Assembly (NCBI GenBank): GCA_016212965.1 | Contig: JACRDA010000390.1 | Coordinates: 1-45,159, forward strand | DNA from: Myxococcales bacterium | Lineage (GTDB): Bacteria; Myxococcota_A; Polyangia; Polyangiales; Polyangiaceae | DNA: 45,159 bases | Direction of reading: 5' to 3' | Shown here: piece after piece, positions 20,073-27,080 of the stretch | Numbering within the stretch: position 1 is the first letter of the stretch | How the letters are laid out: the number at the start of each line of letters is the position of its first letter | Notes under the pieces: model-generated | Told to the model about the DNA's origin: nothing | Databases searched by the model: none | The model's input: the letters and a program-made list of their open reading frames with translations, nothing else | Program-made: the position numbers and the translations under genes

Positions 20073-20708
20073 CTACTTCTCCTCCGACATTGCCAACCGC
20101 AGCTTGCCGAGCGCGCGCGACACGCGCTTGCGCGCCGCCGCCTCGTCGATTCCGCACGCCTCCGCGACCTCGCGGAAGCTCAGGCCCGAGCCGTAGCGGA
20201 GCACCAGGGCCTCGCGCTCGGTCGGCCGCACGCTCTCGAGCGCGTGCCGCGCCCGCTCCGCACGCTCGCGCAGCATGACGAGCTCCTCGCCCTCGCTGCC
20301 CGCCCGGCCGTCGTGCACGAGCCGGAGGCGCGCCGTGCGCCGCGCGCGCTGTTCGAGCTGCCGCGCGCACTTGCGCCGCGCGATGCCGCACAGCCAGGCG
20401 CGGAGCGAGCCCTCGGCGCGCCAGCTCGCGAAGGCGGCGTGCGCGTCGAGCAGCGTCTCCTGCACGACGTCCTCGGCCTCGCCCTGCGAGCCGAGCAGAG
20501 CCATGCACAGCTGGCCGAGCGCCCGCGCGTGCTCGCGCGCGCACAGGGCGAGCGCGCGCCGGTGGTCCCCGCTCCGGATCGCCGCGACGATCGCGTCGTC
20601 GCCGGCCGCCCCGCTCATGACGGTCATGGCGGCCGCCGCGCCGGTGGCGGCGCCACGCGCGTCCCGCCCCCCGTCGACCTCGAGTCCCGCGCTCTCCGCT
20701 GCACCCAT
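20073..20708 (-). CDS. ECF-type RNA polymerase sigma factor
   Basis: The product is about 211 residues. The ATG at 20708 is chosen because GGAG lies 8 bases upstream; the in-frame ATGs at 20735 and 20759 would add a low-complexity extension. Region 2 is clear (EAEDVVQETLLDAHAAF, then RAWLCGIARRKC). Region 4 is clear too (PTEREALVLRYGSGLSFREVAEACG, then AAARKRVSRALGKL). Its stop is 2 bases from the start of the zinc-finger anti-sigma fusion, the usual arrangement of a sigma factor and its inhibitor. Autoregulation is likely by analogy, but no operator was identified in the 330-base region shared with ychF. Confidence 0.92.
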   Translation of the reverse strand: MGAAESAGLEVDGGRDARGAATGAAAAMTVMSGAAGDDAIVAAIRSGDHRRALALCAREHARALGQLCMALLGSQGEAEDVVQETLLDAHAAFASWRAEGSLRAWLCGIARRKCARQLEQRARRTARLRLVHDGRAGSEGEELVMLRERAERARHALESVRPTEREALVLRYGSGLSFREVAEACGIDEAAARKRVSRALGKLRLAMSEEK

Positions 20709-20950
20709 GGGTTGCTCCACCTCGACCATTGCCATGCCCCTCGCGCTCTTCGCGCCCATCGGGTCCGGGGCGTCCGTACCTGAGTGGCTGCGACCGAAGA
20801 TTTCGTGACCGACTTTCGCCCACCTTCGGGCCGGCGTCGCGCCCGAAGCGCGACCGCCCTGGCGGGCGGACGCGCCCCGCGTCCCCTCCGAACGCACATG
20901 CACCCGCAATCATTACCGTTACGCAGGTCGACGGCGCCGCCGCGCGCTCG

Positions 20951-20981
20951 TTGACGTGCCGGCGGCTTTCTCGACTAACGT
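20951..20981 (+). promoter_or_regulatory. Candidate sigma-70-type promoter of ychF
   Basis: TTGACG at 20951-20956 matches the -35 consensus at five of six positions. TAACGT at 20976-20981 is a weak -10 after a 19-base spacer, longer than optimal. The start codon is 60 bases further on. The element lies in the divergent region between the sigma factor and ychF. Confidence 0.35.
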
Positions 20982-21041
20982 GGCGGCGCAGCACGGGCCG
21001 TGGGGGCCCGGCGCGCCCCCCCCGTCCGAAGTGAGGATCCC

Positions 21042-22157
21042 ATGCACGTAGGCATCGCCGGCTACCGCGGCGCCGGAAAGACCACGGTCTTCAACTGCCT
21101 GACCGGCTCGAGCGCCGCGACGGGCCTCGGCGGCGGCGGCCGCGACGTCAACCGCTCGGTCATCAAGGTCCCGGACGAGCGCATCGACAAGCTGAGCGAC
21201 CTCTTCCGGCCGAAGAAGACGACCTACGCCGACATGGCCTTCGTCGACATGCCCGGGCCGACGGACGCCGGCGCCGAGCCCAAGGACCACATCGACGCCC
21301 ACGCGGCGGCGGAGCTCCGCAAGCACGACGCGCTCGTGGCCGTCGTGCGCGGCTTCGGGACCGAGACCGCCTACCCGCCGCGCGGCGGCAAGGTCGACGC
21401 GGGGCGCGACCTCGCCGACTTCGACGAGGAGCTCGTGCTCTTCGACCTCATGGTGCTCGAGAAGCGCCTCGAGCGCCTGCGCAAGGAGAAGGGCGGCAAG
21501 GCCGAGCAGGAGCGGCTCGAAGCGCTCCACAAGCAGATCGAGGACGCCGCGCGCCCGGCGCGCGTGCTCGGGCTCGACGCCCAGACGCTGGAGGCGGTGA
21601 GCGGCTTCCAGCTGCTCTCCTTGAAGCCCGTGCTCGCGCTCGTGAACCTGCCGGACGACGCGACCCCCGCGGAGGCCGCGCAGATCGAGGCCGAGCTCGC
21701 GGCGCGCGTGAAGGACCGCGGCATCGAGGTCATGGGCCTGCGGGCGAAGCTCGAGCTCGAGATCGGCGAGCTGCCGCCCGAGGACGCGGCCGGCTTCCTC
21801 GCGGAGCTCGGCCTCACCGAGAGCGCGCGCAGCCGCTTCATCCGCCGCTGCTACGCGATGCTCGACCTCATCAGCTTCTTCACGGTCGGCGAGGACGAGG
21901 TGCGCGCCTGGACCATCCCGCGCGGCACCCCCGCCGTGCGCGCCGCCGGCAAGATCCACTCGGACCTCGAGCGCGGCTTCATCCGCGCCGAGACGATCGC
22001 CTACGCGGACTTCATCGCCGTGTGCGGCCACGACCGCGCGCTCTCCGCCGGCAGCAAGTGGATGGGCAAGGCGCGCGAGGCGGGCAAGCTGCGCCTCGAG
22101 GGCAAGGACTACGAGGTCCTCGACGGCGACATCATCAACGTGCGCTTCAACGTGTAG
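21042..22157 (+). CDS. ychF: YchF/OLA1-type P-loop ATPase/GTPase
   Basis: The product is 371 residues from the ATG at 21042, with GTGAGG just upstream. The P-loop is GYRGAGKTTV, G3 is DMPG, and a coiled-coil helical insert lies at about 125-190 (LEKRLERLRKEKGGKAEQERLEAL). The position of the usual NKxD motif reads NLPD, consistent with the altered nucleotide specificity of the YchF subfamily. A C-terminal TGS domain (about 285-370) has AWTIPRGTPAVRAAGKIHSDLERGFIRAE. YchF proteins associate with ribosomes and take part in translation and stress control. Confidence 0.95.
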   Translation: MHVGIAGYRGAGKTTVFNCLTGSSAATGLGGGGRDVNRSVIKVPDERIDKLSDLFRPKKTTYADMAFVDMPGPTDAGAEPKDHIDAHAAAELRKHDALVAVVRGFGTETAYPPRGGKVDAGRDLADFDEELVLFDLMVLEKRLERLRKEKGGKAEQERLEALHKQIEDAARPARVLGLDAQTLEAVSGFQLLSLKPVLALVNLPDDATPAEAAQIEAELAARVKDRGIEVMGLRAKLELEIGELPPEDAAGFLAELGLTESARSRFIRRCYAMLDLISFFTVGEDEVRAWTIPRGTPAVRAAGKIHSDLERGFIRAETIAYADFIAVCGHDRALSAGSKWMGKAREAGKLRLEGKDYEVLDGDIINVRFNV

Positions 22158-22179
22158 CCGCGCGTCGCCGCCAGGCCCG

Positions 22180-22217
22180 AACCACGGAGCTCGGCGCCCG
22201 CGCCGAGCTCCGTGGTT
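22180..22217 (+). terminator. Perfect 17-bp hairpin terminator after ychF
   Basis: Arms 22180-22196 and 22201-22217 are perfect complements around the 4-base loop CCCG, and the plus strand continues GTCTCTTT. It lies 23 bases after the ychF stop, between convergent genes, and can serve both. The distal 29 bases (22189-22217) recur at 25915-25943 with one change, so this is also a dispersed repeat. Confidence 0.75.
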
Positions 22218-22243
22218 GTCTCTTTCGGGGCACTTGGATGCGA

Positions 22244-22288
22244 GCCACAGAGGAGTCACCGAGCCACGGAGCGTGCCACGGAGGCACC
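22244..22288. repeat. CACGGAG-type repeat cluster, first copy
   Basis: A run of degenerate CACGGAG units (CACAGAGGAG, CACCGAG, CACGGAG, CACGGAGG) follows the ychF terminator. The same vocabulary in longer form reappears at 25771-25861, and both clusters stand beside the shared hairpin repeat. It is noncoding. Confidence 0.6.
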
Positions 22289-22304
22289 TGGGTCCGAGGT
22301 CTTG

Positions 22305-23417
22305 CTAGAGCCCGACGGGCGGCAGGCAGCACAGCGTGACGGGGTTGGCCCCGACGACCCCGCCCGTCGTGGACGGCGCGGGCTGGCAGGTCGGGGTCGT
22401 GAGCGAGGCCAGCACCGACACGATGCTCGAGTTACCGGCGAGCGGCGTGCAGTCGCCCGTGCCCGGGACGCTCGTCGCCGTGCCCTGGCAATTCTGGGCG
22501 CCCGAGTAGACGGTCGCGCTGGCCGCGCAGTCGCCGCTCACGCTGCAGGCGCAGGCGCAGCCCCGCGTGTCCGTGGCGCTCGTGAAGATGACCTGGCGGT
22601 CGAAGGCGCCGGGCGGGCAGGCCACGTTCCCCACCTGCGCGAAGCACGTGGGACCGTCCGGTCCGCCCGTCGGCGTGCAGGCCCCGAGGTCGCAGCCGGT
22701 GCCGAGGGGTACCCCCGCGCACACGGCCACCTGGTTGTGCGCCACGACGGGCGGGGTGTTCTGCACGACCGCGGGGTTCGGCGCGCACTCGCCGGTGCGC
22801 TGCGGCGGATCCACGCTCCCGGCCGCGACGGTCATGCCGTTGCCCATGGACATGCACGCTCCCGGCGTCAGCATCGCGTCCGTCTTGCCGCCGCCGCAGT
22901 CCGCCTGGTCGAAGAGCGCCACGGTGACGTTTCCCCCGCAATCGAGGATGGACTGCGCCGTGCAGGTGCAGCCGCACCCGAGCGGGGCGCCCGTCACGGA
23001 CGTGCCACCGACGGCCTCGGGCTGCGGGTTCCAGGGCGCCGGACAGGTCGGCGGACCGACGACCGCGCTCGCGAGGATCGGGCCCGCCCACCCGGGCGGC
23101 ACTTGCACGCACGCGTAGCCGGACGTGGAGCTCGTGCAGTCCGGGTCCGCGCAGTCGGCGAGGAGGTCGCTGTCGTCGTCGCTGCCGTTCGTGCAGTCCT
23201 CGCCGCTGCCGCTCCCGCCCTGCCCGCCGCCGCCCTGGCCCTGCCCGCCCGTCGAGGTGGTGGTCGAGGTCGTGGTGGTCGAGGTCGTGACGCCCCCACT
23301 CCCGCCCGAGCCGCTGCTCGTGAAGGCGTCCCCGCACGCCGCGAGCGCGGCGCCTCCGAGCCCACCCGACAGCACCAGAGCCCAAGCGACCGACTGCGAC
23401 CGAGCGAGCAGGGACAT
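22305..23417 (-). CDS. Cys-rich lipoprotein with Ser/Gly/Thr linker
   Basis: The product is 370 residues from the ATG at 23417. A signal peptide ends in LAAC. Behind it is a low-complexity Ser/Gly then Thr/Ser then Gly/Gln linker (about 28-70), a style frequent in Polyangia lipoproteins. The motif EDCTNGSDDDSD, followed by DCADPDC, is an acidic Cys motif seen in many myxobacterial surface proteins and may bind calcium. The remainder has about 20 Cys in pairs (GCGCTC, GCACAC), pointing to disulfide-rich repeats outside the cell. The function is unknown. Confidence 0.8.
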   Translation of the reverse strand: MSLLARSQSVAWALVLSGGLGGAALAACGDAFTSSGSGGSGGVTTSTTTTSTTTSTGGQGQGGGGQGGSGSGEDCTNGSDDDSDLLADCADPDCTSSTSGYACVQVPPGWAGPILASAVVGPPTCPAPWNPQPEAVGGTSVTGAPLGCGCTCTAQSILDCGGNVTVALFDQADCGGGKTDAMLTPGACMSMGNGMTVAAGSVDPPQRTGECAPNPAVVQNTPPVVAHNQVAVCAGVPLGTGCDLGACTPTGGPDGPTCFAQVGNVACPPGAFDRQVIFTSATDTRGCACACSVSGDCAASATVYSGAQNCQGTATSVPGTGDCTPLAGNSSIVSVLASLTTPTCQPAPSTTGGVVGANPVTLCCLPPVGL

Positions 23418-23570
23418 GCGCGCACCTCGCCGAAGGATATGCATCCCAAGATACGCGACGGAGCGCCCTCTGCCCAGCGAGAGGGGGCGCCCGCTGGCTC
23501 GAGCGCGTGTTCCGCGAGTCGTCGCGAGGAGTCAGTCGGGCCAAGCTCGGCGCGGGTGGAGCTCAGACGC

Positions 23571-23595
23571 GACTTTCGCCTTTCGGGCGAAAGTC
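23571..23595. repeat. 10-bp perfect hairpin
   Basis: GACTTTCGCC at 23571-23580 pairs with GGCGAAAGTC at 23586-23595 around a TTTCG loop. It lies about 150 bases upstream of the Cys-rich lipoprotein start, so it could sit in an upstream control region or be part of a repeat element. Confidence 0.5.
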
Positions 23596-23611
23596 TCGCG
23601 GCTACAGGGAA

Positions 23612-23869
23612 CAGGCTTCAGACTTCAGGCACGAGAACCGAGGGAGCGAATCGAGTCCCTCGAGCGCACGCACGAGCTCATCGCATCGTGCCTCGAGCTC
23701 ATCACGATCGGACGCCGCAAGGAATCTCGAGGCGCGCGCTACGAGCTTCAGGCCACGGTCCGCGCACCCACGCGCGGACGTGCGTGCACTCGTAGGCGCG
23801 TACGTGCGTGCACTCCGCGTGGGATCCACGCCGCGGCCTCTGTGCCGGAAGCCTGAAGCCCGAAGCCTG
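23612..23869. repeat. Long-range inverted repeat flanking noncoding DNA
   Basis: The 19 bases at 23612-23630 match the reverse complement of 23851-23869 at 17 of 19 positions, with units of the type GCCTGAAG. The arms bracket about 220 bases of noncoding sequence that contain a duplicated ACGTGCGTGCACTC. No transposase or target-site duplication is visible. Confidence 0.5.
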
Positions 23870-23901
23870 GAGCCACCGGCACACCGGAGGCGAGTGTCCT
23901 G

Positions 23902-24669
23902 CTAGAGCTCGAGTTGCATGCCGTCGTCGGCGAAGGTCGCCGCCACCTGCGACGGGACGGCGGCGAGGAGCTCGGCGGCGCGGTCGCGCACCGGGTCGGA
24001 CAGGTGCGTGAACAGCACCCTCCGGGCCCCGAGCGTCGGCAGCTCGCGCTCCCAGTCCTGCCAGGTGCAGTGCCGCCCGCAGGGCGGCGCGAGGCAAGTG
24101 CACTCGGCCACGAGCAGATCCGCGCCCCGGGCCGCCGCGCGCAGACCGTCGCACATGGCCGTGTCGCCCGAGAACGCGATGCGCCGCCCCTGCCGCGTCG
24201 TCACCCGCAGGCACAGCGCCACGTCCGGGGCGTCCATGTGCACCGCCGCGAAGGCCTCGACCTCGAGCCCCAGCCAGCGCGTGCGCTCGCCGGGCGCGAT
24301 CTCGCGCACGCGCGTCTCGTAGGGTCGCGGCTCGTCCGCGAGCCCGCCGTAGGCCGTTCGCATGAACAGGTCCACGCGCGCGGCGGAGCCCGGCGGTCCG
24401 AGCAGCTCGAGCGGGGTGGTGCGCACACCGTGGTACATCCCGTCGATGAGCAGGAACGGCAGCCCACCCACGTGGTCGCCGTGCAGGTGGGTGACGAGCA
24501 GGCCACCGAGCTCGAGCGGGCTCCGCCCGGCGCGCCGCAGGCCCGCGAGCGCCGTGGCACCGAAGTCGACCATGACCGGCGCCGCGCCGGCGTCGTCGAG
24601 CAGGTAGCAGGAGTGGCCGCGCCCGAGCGAGTTGAAGGCGTCGCCGGAGCCGATCACCGTGAGCCGCAC
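23902..24669 (-). CDS. Metallo-beta-lactamase-fold hydrolase (RNase Z/phosphodiesterase-like)
   Basis: The product is 255 residues from a GTG start at 24669. The N-terminus MRLTVIGSGDAFNSLGRGHS and the metal motif THLHGDHVGG (H61, H63, D65, H66) place it in the MBL superfamily near RNase Z and cyclic-nucleotide phosphodiesterase-like members. A second set of ligands is suggested by FSGDT (Asp) and FTHLSD (His). It lacks the long exosite expected in true RNase Z. An insertion with four close Cys/His (ECTCLAPPCGRHC) is unusual and could bind a metal. It is divergent from the esterase, with only 53 bases between the starts. Confidence 0.85.
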   Translation of the reverse strand: MRLTVIGSGDAFNSLGRGHSCYLLDDAGAAPVMVDFGATALAGLRRAGRSPLELGGLLVTHLHGDHVGGLPFLLIDGMYHGVRTTPLELLGPPGSAARVDLFMRTAYGGLADEPRPYETRVREIAPGERTRWLGLEVEAFAAVHMDAPDVALCLRVTTRQGRRIAFSGDTAMCDGLRAAARGADLLVAECTCLAPPCGRHCTWQDWERELPTLGARRVLFTHLSDPVRDRAAELLAAVPSQVAATFADDGMQLEL

Positions 24670-24722
24670 GGCCAGAACATACACGCTTTGCCCAACCCGC
24701 GAGCGCCTGATAGGTAGCGGCG

Positions 24723-25745
24723 ATGGTCCCGCACCCGAGCGTGGTCGTGCTCGAGCACACGAGCGCGTGTCTGCGCGGCAACGCCATGGGCGACCCGCAC
24801 GTCCGGCGGCTCCCGGTGTACCTGCCCCCGGGCTACGCCGAGGGCCGCCACGAGCGTCTGCCGGTCGTGTACCTGCTCGCGGGCTGGTCGGGGCGCGGCG
24901 CGCACTACCTCGGCGACCAGGGCGTGTTCGCGCCGTCGCTGGCCGACGACCTCGACCGGCGCATCCTGTCGGGCGCGCTGCCGCCGGTCCTCGTCGCCTT
25001 CCCCGACTGCTCGAGCCGCCTCGGGGCAAGCCAGTACGTGAACTCGGCCGCGAACGGCCCCTACATGGACTACCTGTGCGACGAGCTCGTGCCCTTCGTC
25101 GACCAGGCGTTCCGCACCGACCCGCGCCGCGAGCGCCGCGCCCTCGTCGGCCACTCGTCGGGCGGCTTCGGCGCGCTCGTGACCGGCATGCTGCGCCCCG
25201 ACCGTTTCGGGGCCGTGGGGAGCTCGGCCGGCGACAGCTGGTACGAGTTCCTGTACGTGCACACCCTGCCCCCGACGCTCGGCGCGCTCCGGAAGGCGGG
25301 TGGCGTCGAGCCCTTCGTGGAATCGTGGCTCGCCTGCCCGAATCCGCGCGGGCTGCTCGGCCCGGACGCCGAGGCCGCGATGCTGAGCCTCTCGATGTGC
25401 CCGTGCTACGCGCCGAACCTCGCCGTCCCCGTCCTGCGGGGCGATCTCTACTTCGACGTCGAGACCGGCGCGCTCGTACCGGAGGTGTGGCAGAAGTTCC
25501 TGGCGTGGGACCCGGTGCGGATGGTGGACCGCCACCTCGACGCCCTGCGCAGCCTGCGCGCCATCGACCTCGAGGCGGGCAGCGACGACGAGTACGGTCT
25601 GCACCTCGGCCACCGGCAACTGGCGCGCGCGCTCGACCGGCACGGCATCGCGCACCGGATCGCCGAGTACCCCGGCAAGCACGGCGGCCACCACTACCGC
25701 ATGCCGGATCGCATCGCGCGCCTGCTCGCCGCGCTCGGGGCGTGA
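24723..25745 (+). CDS. Alpha/beta hydrolase, putative esterase (PF00756 type)
   Basis: The product is 340 residues from the ATG at 24723. The nucleophile elbow GHSSGGFGAL (Ser145) and the oxyanion segment YLLAGWSGRG fit the esterase D / S-formylglutathione hydrolase-like family. A late His (GKHGGHHYR, about residue 320) and an Asp before it complete a plausible triad. No signal peptide is seen, so it is probably cytoplasmic. It faces the polyketide-like operon tail to tail; an acyl-releasing role there is possible but not supported by gene order. Confidence 0.85.
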   Translation: MVPHPSVVVLEHTSACLRGNAMGDPHVRRLPVYLPPGYAEGRHERLPVVYLLAGWSGRGAHYLGDQGVFAPSLADDLDRRILSGALPPVLVAFPDCSSRLGASQYVNSAANGPYMDYLCDELVPFVDQAFRTDPRRERRALVGHSSGGFGALVTGMLRPDRFGAVGSSAGDSWYEFLYVHTLPPTLGALRKAGGVEPFVESWLACPNPRGLLGPDAEAAMLSLSMCPCYAPNLAVPVLRGDLYFDVETGALVPEVWQKFLAWDPVRMVDRHLDALRSLRAIDLEAGSDDEYGLHLGHRQLARALDRHGIAHRIAEYPGKHGGHHYRMPDRIARLLAALGA

Positions 25746-25770
25746 GAGGTCGTCAGGCCGAACGAGACAA

Positions 25771-25861
25771 CCACGGAGACGCGGAGGCACGGAGAGCTGC
25801 ACGGAGCCGGCGAAGTTCAGGGCCCCTCCGTGCCACGCTCCGTGACTCCGTGCCTCCGTGG
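25771..25861. repeat. CACGGAG inverted-repeat element between convergent genes
   Basis: Arms 25771-25794 and 25838-25861 match as inverted repeats at 21 of 24 positions and are built from CACGGAG/CTCCGTG units. The fold lies between the stop codons of the esterase and the last gene of the synthase operon, so it could terminate both. It is related in sequence to the cluster at 22244-22288. Confidence 0.65.
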
Positions 25862-25956
25862 CTCCGCTCGCTCGCTTCCGCGCGGATCGAGTTACCGCCG
25901 TGGTAAACTGGGCGGCTCGGCGCCCGTGCCGAGCTCCGTGGTTCCGCTCGCTCGCT
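25854..25956. repeat. Direct repeat plus second copy of the 29-base hairpin repeat
   Basis: The 23 bases at 25854-25876 recur at 25934-25956 with one mismatch. Between them, 25915-25943 repeats 22189-22217 with one mismatch in 29 bases, including the GCTCGGC/GCCGAGC arms. No coding function is apparent. Confidence 0.65.
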
Positions 25957-25971
25957 GCGCCGAGGGCGCCT

Positions 25972-26775
25972 TCACAACCCGAGTCGCTCGCGCTCCTCGT
26001 AGAGGCGCATGAGGTCGTCGAAGAAGGTCGTGCCCTTGTCGATGGTCAGAATCTGACCGCTGACGCCGTCCATCATGCCGCTCGCCAGGGCGAGGGCCGC
26101 CTCGCCCACGTCCTCGGGCGTGAGGAAGTGCTCCGGGGTCGTGAAGCGCTTGGCGAACTCGTAGAACTCCTTGCCGAAGGTCGACTCGAAGGACGCCGTG
26201 CGCACGCTGCGCGAGCGCAGCACGTTGATGCGCATGTCCTCGTCGTAGAGCCGGTAGTTCATGTACTTGACCAGCGTCTCCATCACGGCCTTGCTCGCGG
26301 CCACGAAGTCGTAGCCGACCGCGAAGGAGTCGATGCCGGTCGAGGACATGCCGATCACGTAGCGCGGGAAGCGCCCGAACACTTCCTTGATGCGCCGCGG
26401 GTACTCGACGATCGGCCACGCGCTCGACTCGATGCTCTTCAGAAGGCCGCGCTTGTCGTAGTCGTCGAAGGAGTTCGTGACGAGCGCGTTCGAGACGTTG
26501 ACGATCAACGTCTGGATGTGGCCATGGCGCTTCTTCATGTCGGCGAGCAGCGCCGCCGTGTCCTCCTCGCGGGCGGCGTCGGCCTGCACGAACACGGGCG
26601 GCGGCGCCTTCAACGCCGCGAACTGCGCGCGCACCTCGTCCTCGTCGGCCGAGCCGAAGCGGTAGGTGAGCGTGCACTCGGCGCCGTGGCGGGCGAACGC
26701 GAGCGCGCTCGCCAGCCCGATGCCCGAGGTGCCACCCGTGACGAGGACGGCCTGCCCGCGATAGTCCGCAATCAC
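25972..26775 (-). CDS. SDR with FabL-type enoyl-ACP reductase signature (second paralog)
   Basis: The product is 267 residues from a GTG start that overlaps the ACP stop (GTGA). It has an N-terminal NAD(P)-binding TGGTSGIG motif. The active-site pair is Y155 and K162, six residues apart (YDFVAASK). That spacing is the signature of enoyl-ACP reductases of the FabI/FabL group; ordinary ketoreductases have YxxxK. The C-terminus GQILTIDKGTTFF also resembles that group. It aligns without obvious gaps to the product of 27081-27884. It is the last gene of the operon. I infer that it reduces an enoyl intermediate on the ACP; NAD(P)H choice and substrate are unknown. Confidence 0.75.
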   Translation of the reverse strand: MIADYRGQAVLVTGGTSGIGLASALAFARHGAECTLTYRFGSADEDEVRAQFAALKAPPPVFVQADAAREEDTAALLADMKKRHGHIQTLIVNVSNALVTNSFDDYDKRGLLKSIESSAWPIVEYPRRIKEVFGRFPRYVIGMSSTGIDSFAVGYDFVAASKAVMETLVKYMNYRLYDEDMRINVLRSRSVRTASFESTFGKEFYEFAKRFTTPEHFLTPEDVGEAALALASGMMDGVSGQILTIDKGTTFFDDLMRLYEERERLGL

Positions 26776-27041
26776 GGCGCCTTCGCCTGAGCCTGCGATT
26801 CCTGGACCGTGCGGAACAGGAGGTCCACGAGGCCGTCGAGGTTCGTCAGCTTGGCGAGCTCCGAGCGCGGGATCTTGATCTTGAGCTCGCGCATCGAGCT
26901 CGACACCACCTCGACGATGTCGAGGCTGTTGGCCCCGAGGTCCTTCATCGAGCGCGAGGCGTCGATGTTGGCCGGGTCGAGCCCGTCCACGGCCTCTGCG
27001 AGGTGCTTCACGACCACCGTCATCACTTGTTCACGCGTCAT
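26772..27041 (-). CDS. Discrete acyl carrier protein
   Basis: The product is 89 residues from the ATG at 27041. The phosphopantetheine site is DLGANSLDIVEVV with Ser39. The length and helix pattern are those of a stand-alone ACP. It lies between the two enoyl-reductase-like genes, 39 bases after the first and overlapping the second by 4 bases. It is the only carrier protein in the window, so it would have to carry the growing chain, the extender and possibly the acetyl donor for beta-branching, unless another ACP is supplied from elsewhere. The phosphopantetheinyl transferase at 41680-42486 could activate it. Confidence 0.93.
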   Translation of the reverse strand: MTREQVMTVVVKHLAEAVDGLDPANIDASRSMKDLGANSLDIVEVVSSSMRELKIKIPRSELAKLTNLDGLVDLLFRTVQESQAQAKAP

Positions 27042-27080
27042 GTCCCTACTCCTTGTCGTCTCCGCAATCGCCTAGGGCGC

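Larger units (their letters stand above)
23418..23901. other. Noncoding stretch with inverted repeats
   Basis: About 480 bases separate two minus-strand genes. No frame here has a protein-like composition; the plus-strand frames are rich in Arg/Ser/Pro and lack start signals. The region holds a long-range inverted repeat (23612-23630 with 23851-23869), a short hairpin at 23571-23595, and two copies of ACGTGCGTGCACTC near 23777 and 23802. It probably also carries the upstream promoter of the Cys-rich lipoprotein gene. Confidence 0.55.

Noticed and set aside
14590..20196. 1868-codon open frame on the plus strand
   Set aside because: It is antisense to the anti-sigma/VWA and lipoprotein genes, whose products have clear domains. 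The translation is Arg/Ala/His-rich without motifs, a usual artefact of very high GC.
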